From Rhizobiaceae bacterium (GTDB lineage: Bacteria; Pseudomonadota; Alphaproteobacteria; Rhizobiales; Rhizobiaceae): 61,895 nt of DNA. The translations under genes were made by a program, and so were the position numbers. Positions 9,280 to 17,959 of this stretch are shown in pieces. The stretch spans positions 1 to 61,895 of the forward strand of contig CAJPFN010000076.1 in NCBI GenBank assembly GCA_905339215.1, written 5' to 3'. Numbering within the stretch: position 1 is the first letter of the stretch; every line of letters starts with the position of its first letter. The notes below the pieces were generated by a model, which was not told the DNA's origin, ran no database searches, and worked only from the letters and a program-made list of their open reading frames with translations.

Positions 9280-10419
9280 TCAGGCGCCCTCCCCCCTGGC
9301 GGCCGGCAGCCCGACGGATCGCGGACTGAGCGAGGCGAAGATCGTCTGGATGGTCGGGCGGAACATGTTCTCGAGCGCGCCGGCGAAAAGGATCACCAGG
9401 CCCTGGATGATGACGATCATGTCGCGGCTGATGTTCGGCATCTCGAAGGCGAGTTCGGCACCGCCCTGGTAGAGCATGCCGAACAGGATCGCGGCGGGCA
9501 CGATGCCGGCGGGATGCGAGCGTCCCATCAGGGCCACTGCGATGCCTACGAATCCGGCACCGGCGACGAAGTCGAGCGCCATGCGGTGCTGGTCGCCCAT
9601 GATCGGGTTGAGCGCCATCATGCCGGCGAGCGCACCGGAGATCATCATCGTGACGATGATGATCCTGGATTCACCGATGCCGGCGTAGCGCGCCGCCTTG
9701 GGGCTGAAGCCGAAGGTGCGGATCTCGTAGCCGAGCCGGGTGCGCCAGACCAGCGCCCAGACCACGACCGCCATGATCAGCGCCAAGAGGAAGGTGATGT
9801 TGAGCGGCGCCGAGCGCACCGACATGCCGAGCGCCTCCAGCACCCAGTTCAGCTTCGGCAGTTGCGCGCCGGGCAGCAGCGTGCGCGTCTCCGGCGCCAT
9901 CGAGCCGGCCGGCTTCAGCACGTCGACGAGCAGGTAGACCATCGCCGAGGCGGCGATGAAATTGAACATGATCGTGGTGATGACGATGTGCGAGCCGCGC
10001 TTCGCTTGGAGGTAGGCGGGGACGAAGGCCCAGGCGGCACCGGTCGCCGCCGCGCCGAGGATGGCGAGCGGGAAGGTCAGCCACCACGGCAGGAAAGCGT
10101 CGAGCGACAGTGCCACCAACGAGACGCCGAGGCCGCTGATGTAGGCCTGACCCTCGCCACCGATGTTGAACAGGCCGGCATGGAAGGCGACGGCGACTGC
10201 CAGGCCGGTAAATATGAAGTTGGTAGCATAGAACAGCGTGTAGGCGATGTTCTGGCCGGAGCCGAAGGCGCCGTCGAAGAGGATGGCTGCGGCGCGCAGC
10301 GGATTCTCGCCGACCAGTAGCACGACGAGACCGGCGACAACGAATGCGACCAAAAGGTTCACCAGCGGGATCAGGCCGTAGTCCGCCCAGGCGGGAAGTT
10401 TCGCGAAGGGCGTGCTCAT
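9280..10419 (-). CDS. Nucleoside ABC transporter permease (YufP/NupB type)
   Basis: The 379-residue membrane protein has around ten hydrophobic segments and the motifs GGEGQAYISG and IRTFGFSPKAARYAGI characteristic of the larger permease in BMP-dependent nucleoside importers. Its start overlaps the stop of the ATPase gene by four bases and its stop is one base before the next start, so it is tightly coupled. The two permeases would form a heterodimer in the inner membrane. Confidence 0.87.
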   Translation of the reverse strand: MSTPFAKLPAWADYGLIPLVNLLVAFVVAGLVVLLVGENPLRAAAILFDGAFGSGQNIAYTLFYATNFIFTGLAVAVAFHAGLFNIGGEGQAYISGLGVSLVALSLDAFLPWWLTFPLAILGAAATGAAWAFVPAYLQAKRGSHIVITTIMFNFIAASAMVYLLVDVLKPAGSMAPETRTLLPGAQLPKLNWVLEALGMSVRSAPLNITFLLALIMAVVVWALVWRTRLGYEIRTFGFSPKAARYAGIGESRIIIVTMMISGALAGMMALNPIMGDQHRMALDFVAGAGFVGIAVALMGRSHPAGIVPAAILFGMLYQGGAELAFEMPNISRDMIVIIQGLVILFAGALENMFRPTIQTIFASLSPRSVGLPAARGEGA

Positions 10420-11948
10420 TCCGCGGCTTCCTTGTGCTCGACGCCGGCCATCAGCAGGCCGAGTTCGCCTTCGGTGGCTTGAGGTCCGCGCTCGCCGACG
10501 ATGCGTCCGTCGAACATGACGAGGATGCGGTCGGCCAGCGACCGGATCTCGTCGAGCTCGACCGAGATGAGCAGCACGGCCTTGCCCTGGTCGCGCATGG
10601 CGATGAGGCGCTTGTGGATGAACTCGATCGCGCCGACGTCGACGCCGCGCGTCGGCTGGCCGACGACGAGGACGCCCGGATCCTGCTCCATCTCGCGCGC
10701 CAACACGATCTTCTGCTGGTTGCCGCCGGAGAAATTGGCGGTCCTGAGATGCGGATTGCCGGGGCGGATGTCGTACTTTTTGATCTTGTCCTCGGCGTCG
10801 GCGACGATCGCGTCGTTGTCGAGGAAGGGTCCGCGCAGGTAACGCGGGTCGTCGTGGTAGCCGAGGATGGAGTTCTCGGCCTCCTCGAAAGCGAGCACGA
10901 GGCCGACATGATGCCGGTCCTCCGGAACGTGCGCCAAGCCGCGGTCGCGCAACTCGCCTGGATCGGCGGTTCCGGTGACGTCGATCGGCCTGCCGTCGAG
11001 CATCACGGTGCCGGACACCGCCTTGCGCGTGCCGCAGATCGCCTCGATCAGCTCGGACTGCCCGTTGCCAGCGACACCGGCGATGCCGACGATCTCGCCG
11101 GCGCGCACGTCGAATGAGACCCCCTCGACCATGACGACGCCGCGGACATCCTTCACGACGAGGTCGCGGACGGCGAGCTTGACCTCGCCGGGGCTGGCCG
11201 CGCCTTTCTCGACGTGGAGAAGCACGCGGCGGCCGACCATCAACTCGGCCAGTTCCTCGACCGTCGTCTGCTTGGTCACCCGCGTCGCCACCATGGCACC
11301 CTGGCGCATGACCGAGACGTTATCGGTGATGGCCATGATCTCGCGCAGCTTGTGCGTGATCAGGACAACGGTCTTTCCCTGCTCCTTCAACTGCCCGAGG
11401 ATGCGAAAGAGATGGTCGGCTTCGGCCGGGGTGAGAACGCCGGTCGGTTCGTCGAGGATGAGGATCTCCGCGCCGCGATAGAGCGCCTTGAGGATTTCGA
11501 CGCGCTGCTGGAGGCCGACGGGCAGTTCCTCGATGATCGCATCCGGATCGACCTCGAGCCCGTACTCGCGCTCGAGCCTGGCCAGTTCGGCGCGCGCCTT
11601 GGCAATCGATCCGCCGAGCAAGGCGTCGCCTTCGGCGCCGAGGATGATGTTCTCCAGCACGGTGAAGTTCTCGACCAGCATGAAATGCTGGTGGACCATG
11701 CCGATGCCCACCGCAATGGCGTCATTCGGCGTGCGGATCGCGGTCGGCTTGCCACCGACGCGGATCTCGCCGCTGTCGGCCTGGTAGAATCCGTAGAGGA
11801 TCGACATCAGCGTCGACTTGCCGGCGCCGTTCTCGCCGACGATGCCGTGGATCGTTCCGCGGGGAATCTCCAGGTGGATGTCGCGATTGGCGTGGACCGC
11901 GCCGAAGCTCTTGTTGATGCCGATGAGTTCGATCGCCGCTTCCGCCAT
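10416..11948 (-). CDS. Nucleoside ABC transporter ATP-binding protein, double ABC cassette
   Basis: The 510-residue protein has two ATPase cassettes. The first carries a classic Walker A, GENGAGKS, and LPVGLQQRVEI in place of a canonical signature. The second has a degenerate Walker A (GVAGNGQSE) and a normal signature, FSGGNQQK. This asymmetry is usual for sugar and nucleoside importers of the RbsA/YufO type. The ATG at 11946-11948 starts a family-like N-terminus (MAEAAIELIGINKSFG); the open frame upstream is not coding. It is the first gene of the nucleoside operon. Confidence 0.9.
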   Translation of the reverse strand: MAEAAIELIGINKSFGAVHANRDIHLEIPRGTIHGIVGENGAGKSTLMSILYGFYQADSGEIRVGGKPTAIRTPNDAIAVGIGMVHQHFMLVENFTVLENIILGAEGDALLGGSIAKARAELARLEREYGLEVDPDAIIEELPVGLQQRVEILKALYRGAEILILDEPTGVLTPAEADHLFRILGQLKEQGKTVVLITHKLREIMAITDNVSVMRQGAMVATRVTKQTTVEELAELMVGRRVLLHVEKGAASPGEVKLAVRDLVVKDVRGVVMVEGVSFDVRAGEIVGIAGVAGNGQSELIEAICGTRKAVSGTVMLDGRPIDVTGTADPGELRDRGLAHVPEDRHHVGLVLAFEEAENSILGYHDDPRYLRGPFLDNDAIVADAEDKIKKYDIRPGNPHLRTANFSGGNQQKIVLAREMEQDPGVLVVGQPTRGVDVGAIEFIHKRLIAMRDQGKAVLLISVELDEIRSLADRILVMFDGRIVGERGPQATEGELGLLMAGVEHKEAAE

Positions 11949-11975
11949 GCCCCTTCCCGCGTTTTTTATCGTTTG

Positions 11976-11986
11976 GTCAAATTGAC
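11976..11986. promoter_or_regulatory. Palindrome upstream of the nucleoside importer operon
   Basis: GTCAAATTGAC (five-base arms around a central A) lies 28 bases upstream of the ATPase start codon, flanked by an A/T-rich run. It may be an operator for the operon. A related half (GGTCAAAATT) occurs upstream of the distant BMP binding-protein gene, hinting at a common regulator. Short palindromes occur by chance, so confidence is limited. Confidence 0.3.
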
Positions 11987-12141
11987 TAGCATGCCGCCCG
12001 AAGCTTGCCAACGGTGGGTCGTTTCGGCGCCTGCCTGTCCCTCGTGGCACGGGCCTGTCGTCACTCTCGACAAAAGCGATCCCGCTTGTCAATTTCCCAC
12101 GACGGGCGACGCAAAGATAGACGCCGCTCCGGGAGGCGCCC

Positions 12142-12351
12142 ATGGTCATGCCCGCGGACCGACTGACGACGCTTGAGATCCGTGCAGCGGAACAGGAGAA
12201 GACCATCGAGGAACTCTCCGAGCAGGTCGCGGAGCAATGGAAGACGATCGACCGCCTGCGCAAGACGATCGACCAGCTCGCCGACCGGTTCGTCGACCTG
12301 GAGGAGCGCGCCGGGCCGCGCCACGAGGCGGGTAAGCCGCCGCACTGGTGA
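12142..12351 (+). CDS. slyX: SlyX-family protein
   Basis: This 69-residue protein is a single heptad-rich coiled coil (TLEIRAAEQEKTIEELSEQV and onward) ending in PPHW, the C-terminal signature of SlyX. Function is unknown in this small conserved family. It is divergent from the nucleoside operon, with a 193-base gap between the two starts, and is followed by an anti-sigma-like gene. Confidence 0.88.
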   Translation: MVMPADRLTTLEIRAAEQEKTIEELSEQVAEQWKTIDRLRKTIDQLADRFVDLEERAGPRHEAGKPPHW

Positions 12352-12385
12352 ACCGCGGGATGGGCCGGCAGTCGGAGAGGTTGGT

Positions 12386-12808
12386 GTGGCGAACGATCCG
12401 GACCAGATGACGCGCGCGGGCAACTACGTGCTCGGCCTGATGGACCGCCGGGAACGCGAGCGCGCCGAGCATGACCTTGAGATCGATCCCGGCTTCCGCG
12501 ACGCCGTCTTCCGGGTTGCCGAGCGCATGCACATGTTCGATGCCGGGGCCGCCGCGGCCGCGGCGGGAAAGGACGACTGGTCGGCTGTCGCGGCGCGCAT
12601 CGCCGAAATGCCGCAGATGCGCAAGGCCGCCAGCGACCCGACCGAGGCAGGGGCGGAAGCGGATCGCGCCGGGGTCGCCGCGCCGTCGCCCGTGGCGCAG
12701 TATAACGAGCGGACGCATCGCCTGCGTGCCTTCGTCGCCGGCGTGGCGATCGGCGTCGCACTGTCTGCCGCGGGAGCCGCCGCCTATTTCCTCCTGCTTC
12801 TCCCGTGA
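12386..12808 (+). CDS. Anti-sigma-factor-like single-pass membrane protein
   Basis: With a GTG start at 12386 (GAGAGG upstream) the product is 140 residues. The N-terminal part (YVLGLMDRRERERAEHDLE) resembles the cytoplasmic domain of RskA/ChrR-like anti-sigma factors, where the LG-L pattern packs against an ECF sigma factor. Residues around 118-138 form one membrane helix near the C-terminus, with almost no periplasmic domain. No sigma-factor gene is adjacent, which is unusual for this family, so its partner is unknown. The reading frame also continues upstream, but that part overlaps slyX. Confidence 0.6.
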   Translation: MANDPDQMTRAGNYVLGLMDRRERERAEHDLEIDPGFRDAVFRVAERMHMFDAGAAAAAAGKDDWSAVAARIAEMPQMRKAASDPTEAGAEADRAGVAAPSPVAQYNERTHRLRAFVAGVAIGVALSAAGAAAYFLLLLP

Positions 12809-12818
12809 CGGAACGAGG

Positions 12819-14072
12819 TCAGAGGGCGGGCAACAGCCAGAAGGCCACCCCGCCCGCGGCGAGGGCGAGCGCAGTCGCCGCCGCGAGCGGCATCGAATAG
12901 CGAAGCGGTCCGGCCGCCGTCGCCAATGCAAGCCGGACGACGGCATTGGCGGCAAGCGCGGCGAGCACCGCCTGCCCGACGACGGTGACGCCGACGGCGC
13001 CGTCGGCCATGCGCAGCGCGCTGAGCACCGCCACGTCGACGTCGAACGTGCCCGAGACGGCCGACGTCGCGATGACGCCGCCGCCGCCGAATCGCCCTGC
13101 CAGCGCGGCGCTGATGGTCGAGACGACGGCGAAGGAGACAGCGAAGAGGGCGAGCGAGCCGAGTTCGAACGGATTGCGCACGGCGGAGGCGCCGGGATCC
13201 TTGCCCCTGTCGCGCGAAACGAAGAGGAGGCCGCATGCGGCGAAGACGGCGGCAGCAGCGACGGCCGGCACGCCGACCGTCAGGATCACGTCCGGCTTGA
13301 GCAGAAGCACGACCGCGCAGACGCGCAGCACCGAGACCATCGCCGCCAGCGATGCGGCGCCGGAAAGCGCCAGCGCGTTCGAGGCCCCCTTGGCGTGCCG
13401 GGCGAACGCCACGGTGACAGCGGTCGACGACACCAGCGCACCGGCGATCCCGCTGACCAGCAGGCCGCGCGACGGGCCGAGGACGCGGACCGCGATGTAA
13501 CCAAGGTAGGAGATGGCCGCGACAATGACGGTGAACAGCCAGATCTCGAAGGGGTTGAAGCCGCCCCACGGATCGAGGGCGCGATCGGGCAGGAGCGGCA
13601 GGCCGATCGCCGTCATGACTGCCAGGACCAGGGCCGAGCGCAGTTCCACCCACGACAGCCGGCGTAGCAATCCATGTAGCAGTTCACGGCTGGCGAGAAC
13701 ACCGGCAAGCGCCGCACCGCCGGCCGCCGCGGCGCGGTAGTCGCCGGTTACCGCCAGCGCTCCGAGGGCGAAGACGCCGAGCCCGGCGACGACGCCGGTA
13801 ACGCTGAAGGTCTCGTCACGCGCCGCCTCGCGCGCCTGGTACCAGGCAAAGATCGCGGCAAAACCGAGAAAGCCCGCCGCAAGCACCAGTGCGCTGTCGA
13901 GCGACTGCGAAAGGGCGGCGAAGACACCGCCGACCAGGCCGACCAGGCCGTAGGTGCGGATGCCGGCGGTTCGGCTTCCTGCCGGGGCGTCGCGCTCACG
14001 CCAGCCGCGCTCGAGACCGACCAGCAGGCCGATCGCCAGCGCCAAGCCGAGCCTGGCGATCAGCGTATCCAC
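12819..14072 (-). CDS. MgtC/SapB family protein with DUF4010 domain
   Basis: The 417-residue integral membrane protein opens with LIARLGLALAIGLLVGLERGW, the MgtC/SapB N-terminal signature, followed by a longer DUF4010 portion with about ten further membrane segments. MgtC relatives act in Mg2+ or envelope stress; the role of DUF4010 versions is not established. I chose the GTG at 14070-14072 because it places the family N-terminus directly after a purine-rich ribosome site; the alternative is a TTG at 14129. It is convergent with the anti-sigma-like gene. Confidence 0.8.
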   Translation of the reverse strand: MDTLIARLGLALAIGLLVGLERGWRERDAPAGSRTAGIRTYGLVGLVGGVFAALSQSLDSALVLAAGFLGFAAIFAWYQAREAARDETFSVTGVVAGLGVFALGALAVTGDYRAAAAGGAALAGVLASRELLHGLLRRLSWVELRSALVLAVMTAIGLPLLPDRALDPWGGFNPFEIWLFTVIVAAISYLGYIAVRVLGPSRGLLVSGIAGALVSSTAVTVAFARHAKGASNALALSGAASLAAMVSVLRVCAVVLLLKPDVILTVGVPAVAAAAVFAACGLLFVSRDRGKDPGASAVRNPFELGSLALFAVSFAVVSTISAALAGRFGGGGVIATSAVSGTFDVDVAVLSALRMADGAVGVTVVGQAVLAALAANAVVRLALATAAGPLRYSMPLAAATALALAAGGVAFWLLPAL

Positions 14073-14186
14073 GAAGAAATCCCTTGCGCCGAGGAAAGGT
14101 GTGGCCGCGGCCGTCTGCAGGCCCGGCAAGGCGTGTCGGCAACGGTTGTCCGATCAGGCTTCACCGGTCTCCTCCAGTCGGCAATG

Positions 14187-14636
14187 TCACGATGGACGTG
14201 ACGATAGCCTCGCCCGGGTCCATTCGACAATCTGCCGGGTCGACATGGCCCCGGAGCTTCGGCCGATCTCGCGTCCGCCCTGGAAGAGAAGCAGCGATGG
14301 GATTCCGCGGATGCCCATGCGCCCGGCGATCTGCTGCTCATTGTCGGAATTGAGCTTGATCACCCTGACATGCGGCTCGAGCTCCTTTGCCGCCGCCTCA
14401 TAGGAGGGCGCCATCGACCGGCATGGTCCGCACCAGGGCGCCCAGACGTCGACGAGAACAGGGATCGTGCTGCGCTCGACCTGTCGCTCGAACATGGCAC
14501 CGTCGACGTCTGCCGGATGGCCGGAGAACAGCTTCTCGCCGCACACGCCGCACTTTGCAGCCGCCGCCTTTGCCGTCGATGGAACCCTGTTGACGCCCGC
14601 GCAATGCGGGCAGACCACATGTTCGGTCTCGCTCAT
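14187..14636 (-). CDS. trxC: Thioredoxin 2 (zinc-containing TrxC)
   Basis: The 149-residue protein starts with a zinc ribbon (CPHC and CGVC) before a thioredoxin domain with the redox motif WCGPC, which is the TrxC layout. TrxC reduces disulfides under oxidative stress and is usually OxyR-controlled. It begins one base before the stop of the DUF302 gene on the same strand, so the two probably share a transcript that starts near the FNR-like box at 15117. Confidence 0.93.
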   Translation of the reverse strand: MSETEHVVCPHCAGVNRVPSTAKAAAAKCGVCGEKLFSGHPADVDGAMFERQVERSTIPVLVDVWAPWCGPCRSMAPSYEAAAKELEPHVRVIKLNSDNEQQIAGRMGIRGIPSLLLFQGGREIGRSSGAMSTRQIVEWTRARLSSRPS

Positions 14637-14637
14637 C

Positions 14638-15024
14638 TCACAGGCCCTCGACGACGTCCTTGAGGAGGCCGCGCACCGTGTTCGCCACCTCGCCGAGCGA
14701 CGGATTGGAGATCGCCGACATCGACGCGACCGGATCGACCGCCGAAACCTCGACCTGGCCCGGCGCCGTCTCGGTGACAATCACATTGCAGGGCAGCATC
14801 GTGCCGATCTTGTCCTCCGCCTGTAGGGCCTTGTAGGCGTAGTGCGGGTTGCAGGCGCCGAGGATCGTATAGGGCTTGAAGTCGACGCCCAGCTTCTTCT
14901 TCATCGTCTCGCGCACATTGATCGTCGTCAGCACGCCGAAGCCCTTGCCGGCCAGCGCCTTGGTGACATGCTCGACGGCATCGTCGAACGGCATGGCGAC
15001 GGTCTTGGTGAAGTGATAGCTCAT
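14638..15024 (-). CDS. DUF302 domain protein
   Basis: The 128-residue soluble protein contains the DUF302 pattern, with KKLGVDFKPYTILGACNPHYAYKAL and a following LLPCNVIV-type segment around a conserved Cys-Asn-Pro. Function in the family is unknown, but its genes often sit beside thioredoxins, rhodaneses and low-oxygen genes. The ATG at 15022-15024 gives the usual MSYHFTKTV start. It is the first gene upstream of trxC and lies divergent to the acyl-CoA synthetase gene across a region with a perfect FNR/FixK-type box. Confidence 0.82.
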   Translation of the reverse strand: MSYHFTKTVAMPFDDAVEHVTKALAGKGFGVLTTINVRETMKKKLGVDFKPYTILGACNPHYAYKALQAEDKIGTMLPCNVIVTETAPGQVEVSAVDPVASMSAISNPSLGEVANTVRGLLKDVVEGL

Positions 15025-15116
15025 CGGTCCGATCTCCCTTCTAACGGGCCGCGGCTTCGGAAAACCGACGACCTCTCGCCCACGCGGCCATTGATGCCGC
15101 AAACGGCGCCACCACA

Positions 15117-15130
15117 TTGATCCGCATCAA
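15117..15130. promoter_or_regulatory. FNR/FixK-type box
   Basis: TTGATCCGCATCAA matches the FNR/FixK consensus TTGAT-N4-ATCAA perfectly. It lies between the divergent DUF302-trxC pair (start 15024) and the acyl-CoA synthetase gene (start 15266). Similar boxes recur at 19352 and 21258. The local Crp/Fnr regulator at 22514 has the E-x-x-S-R recognition-helix residues that suit this sequence. Confidence 0.65.
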
Positions 15131-15265
15131 CGCCGAGCCGCCGGCCTTTCATATGGGTAGTCGCGACGCCCGCGGGATGCGGCGTGCCGCCGCGTGTCGG
15201 TTGAACTGTCATCAAGGCCGGGCGATCCTGTGGCATAGACGACGCAGAGAGACGAGGATCGCCGC

Positions 15266-17959
15266 ATGACCATCCGCAACCTCGAATTCGCCGTCCGGCC
15301 ACGGTCGGTCGCCGTCATCGGCGCCTCGATCCGCGACGGATCGGTCGGCAAGGTAGTGCTCGACAACATCGTCGAAGGTGGCTTCGAGGGCGACATCTGG
15401 CCGGTCAATCCGAAGTACTCCACGATCGGCGAGCTTCCCTGCTATCCCGACGCCGAGGCGCTGCCCGGCGTGCCGGACCTGGCGGTGATCGTCACGCCGC
15501 CCGACACGGTTCCCGGCGTCATCACGGCGCTAGGCAAGCGAGGCACACGCGCGGCAGTGGTGATCACCGCCGGGCTGACGATCGGCAACGGCCTCAGGCA
15601 GAAGATGCTCGAGGCCGCCCGGCCGTTTCTCTTCCGCATCATCGGCCCGAACACACTCGGCCTGATGATCCCGCCGGTGAAACTCAATGCCGGTTTCGCC
15701 CATATGGCGGCGAAGCCGGGCGGCATCGCGCTGCTTTCGCAGTCGGGCGCGATCGCGACAGCGCTGGTCGACTGGGCAGCAGCGAACAATCTCGGCTTCT
15801 CCCAGATCGTGTCGCTCGGCGACATGGCCGACGTCGACGTCGGCGACTATCTCGACATGCTCGCCGGGGACATGAAGACCCACGCGATCGTCATGTATCT
15901 CGAGAGCATCCCCAACCCGCGCAAGTTCATGTCGGCGGCGCGCGCGGCGGCGCGGATCAAGCCCGTCGTGGCGATCAAGGCCGGCCGGCACGAACAGTCG
16001 GCGAAGGCCGCCGCGACCCATACCGGCGCGCTGTCGGGCGCCGACAGGGTGATCGACGCCGCGCTGTCGCGCGCCGGCATCCTGCGGGTGCTAGGTCTCT
16101 CCGAACTCTTCGACGCCGCCGAGACGCTGTCGCGGTTCAAGCCGCTGGCGCGGGCGCGGGTCGGTATCGTCACCAATGGAGGCGGAGCGGGAGTACTTGC
16201 CGTCGACCGGCTGATCGACTGCAGGGGCGAGCTCGCCGAGCTTTCCGAGGAGACGATCACCCTGCTCGACCATCACCTCCCGCCAACATGGTCGCGCGCC
16301 AATCCCGTCGACATCATCGGCGACGCGGCGGCCGAGCGGTACAAGGCGGCGGTCGAGGCTGTCGCCGCCGATCCGGGCACCGACGCGATCATGGTGCTGA
16401 ACTGCCCCACCGGCCTTGCCTCGCCGGCCGATTCGGCCACCGCCGTCGCTGCGCTGACCACGAAAGGCCGGATCAACGGCAAACCGGTGCTGACCTGCTG
16501 GCTCGGCGAGGAGACCGCGCGCAACGGCCGCCACATCCTGCAGAACGCCGGCGTGGCGAGCTTCGAGACGCCGGCCGACGCGGCGACCGCGGTCGCCTAC
16601 CTCAGCGACTGGTCGCGGGCGCAGAAGGCGCTGACACGCGTCCCGTCGAGTCATGGCGACGACCGCGCCGGCGGCCGCGAGGCCGTGCTTGCCATCTTCC
16701 GGGCGGTTGCCGCCGACGGCCGCCGCGTCCTCACCGAACCCGAGGCCAAGGCGGCCATCGCCGCCTATGGCGTCCCCGTGCCCGAGACCGTGGTCGCATC
16801 GACGCCGGCGGAAGCCAAGAAGGCCGCGGCCCGCCTGCTCGCGGGCGGCGGCCGCGTCGTCGTCAAGCTGCTGTCGAAGGCCATCTCGCATAAATCGGAC
16901 GTCGGCGGCGTGGTGCTCAACATCGAGACCGCGGAGGCTGCGCACCAGGCCGCAAAGGCAATCGCGGCGCGCGTCAGGAAGGCGGCGCCCGACGCCGACA
17001 TCCAGGGCTTCGCCGTGCAACCGATGGTCGCCCGAAAACAGGCCTACGAGTTGATCCTCGGCGTCAGCCGCGATCCGATCTTCGGCCCGGTCATCCTGTT
17101 CGGCGCTGGCGGCGTCGCAGTCGAGGTCGTCGACGATACGGCGATCGCACTGCCGCCGCTCGACGACGTGCTCGCTGGCGACCTGATCGACCGCACGCGC
17201 ATCGGTCGCCTGCTCGCCGGCTTCCGCGACCGCAAGCCGGCCGACCGCGCGGCGATCGCCGAGGCCCTGAACGGGCTGTCGCAGATGATCGTCGATTTTC
17301 CGTGCATCGTCGCGATGGACGTCAATCCCCTGCTCGCCGACGCCGATGGCGTCGTGGCGCTCGACGCGCGCCTCGAGATCGATCCGGCGGCCGTGGAACA
17401 GCCGGGCCCGAATCCGGCTCTGGCCATCAGGCCCTATCCTGCCGGCTGGGAGACCGACATCGGCGCGGGCGAACATGCCTTCCACATCCGCCCGATCAAG
17501 CCCGCGGACGTCTCGCTCTATCCGGACTTCCTCGCCAAGGTGTCGCCCGACGACATCCGCCTGCGCTTCCTGTCGCCCAGGCGCAACTTCCCCGACGAGA
17601 TGCTGTTGAGGCTGACCCAGCTCGACTACGACCGCGACATGGCGTTCGTGGCGCTGGACGCCGGAACGGGGGAACTGGCCGGCATAGGCCGCCTGTCGTC
17701 CGATCCCGACCGAACCGTCGCCGAATATGCCCTTCTCGTGCGCACCGACCTGCAGGGCCACGGACTCGGCTGGGCGCTGCTCAGCCGCATCGTCGACTAT
17801 GCCCGCGCGGAAGGTATCGCCCGCATCACCGGCATGGTGCTCAGGGAGAACGTCAAGATGCTGGCGATGTGCCGTGAGTTCGGCTTCGCGCTCTCCCACG
17901 ATATCGACGAGCCCGGAATTTACCAGGTCTCGCTCGATCTCGCGGCGAAGAAGGCTTAG
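15266..17959 (+). CDS. PatZ/Acd-like NDP-forming acyl-CoA synthetase fused to GNAT acetyltransferase
   Basis: The 897-residue protein combines a CoA-binding Rossmann domain (about residues 1-125, RSVAVIGASIRDGSVGK), a succinyl-CoA synthetase-like flavodoxin domain with the phosphohistidine motif ATHTGALSGADR, an ATP-grasp domain (about 480-710) and a C-terminal GNAT domain (about 735-895). Homologues either make acetyl-CoA from acetate with NDP formation or, as in PatZ/Pat, acetylate protein lysines. With the catalytic His retained, ligase activity is plausible. It is surrounded by universal stress proteins and preceded by an FNR-like box. Confidence 0.85.
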   Translation: MTIRNLEFAVRPRSVAVIGASIRDGSVGKVVLDNIVEGGFEGDIWPVNPKYSTIGELPCYPDAEALPGVPDLAVIVTPPDTVPGVITALGKRGTRAAVVITAGLTIGNGLRQKMLEAARPFLFRIIGPNTLGLMIPPVKLNAGFAHMAAKPGGIALLSQSGAIATALVDWAAANNLGFSQIVSLGDMADVDVGDYLDMLAGDMKTHAIVMYLESIPNPRKFMSAARAAARIKPVVAIKAGRHEQSAKAAATHTGALSGADRVIDAALSRAGILRVLGLSELFDAAETLSRFKPLARARVGIVTNGGGAGVLAVDRLIDCRGELAELSEETITLLDHHLPPTWSRANPVDIIGDAAAERYKAAVEAVAADPGTDAIMVLNCPTGLASPADSATAVAALTTKGRINGKPVLTCWLGEETARNGRHILQNAGVASFETPADAATAVAYLSDWSRAQKALTRVPSSHGDDRAGGREAVLAIFRAVAADGRRVLTEPEAKAAIAAYGVPVPETVVASTPAEAKKAAARLLAGGGRVVVKLLSKAISHKSDVGGVVLNIETAEAAHQAAKAIAARVRKAAPDADIQGFAVQPMVARKQAYELILGVSRDPIFGPVILFGAGGVAVEVVDDTAIALPPLDDVLAGDLIDRTRIGRLLAGFRDRKPADRAAIAEALNGLSQMIVDFPCIVAMDVNPLLADADGVVALDARLEIDPAAVEQPGPNPALAIRPYPAGWETDIGAGEHAFHIRPIKPADVSLYPDFLAKVSPDDIRLRFLSPRRNFPDEMLLRLTQLDYDRDMAFVALDAGTGELAGIGRLSSDPDRTVAEYALLVRTDLQGHGLGWALLSRIVDYARAEGIARITGMVLRENVKMLAMCREFGFALSHDIDEPGIYQVSLDLAAKKA

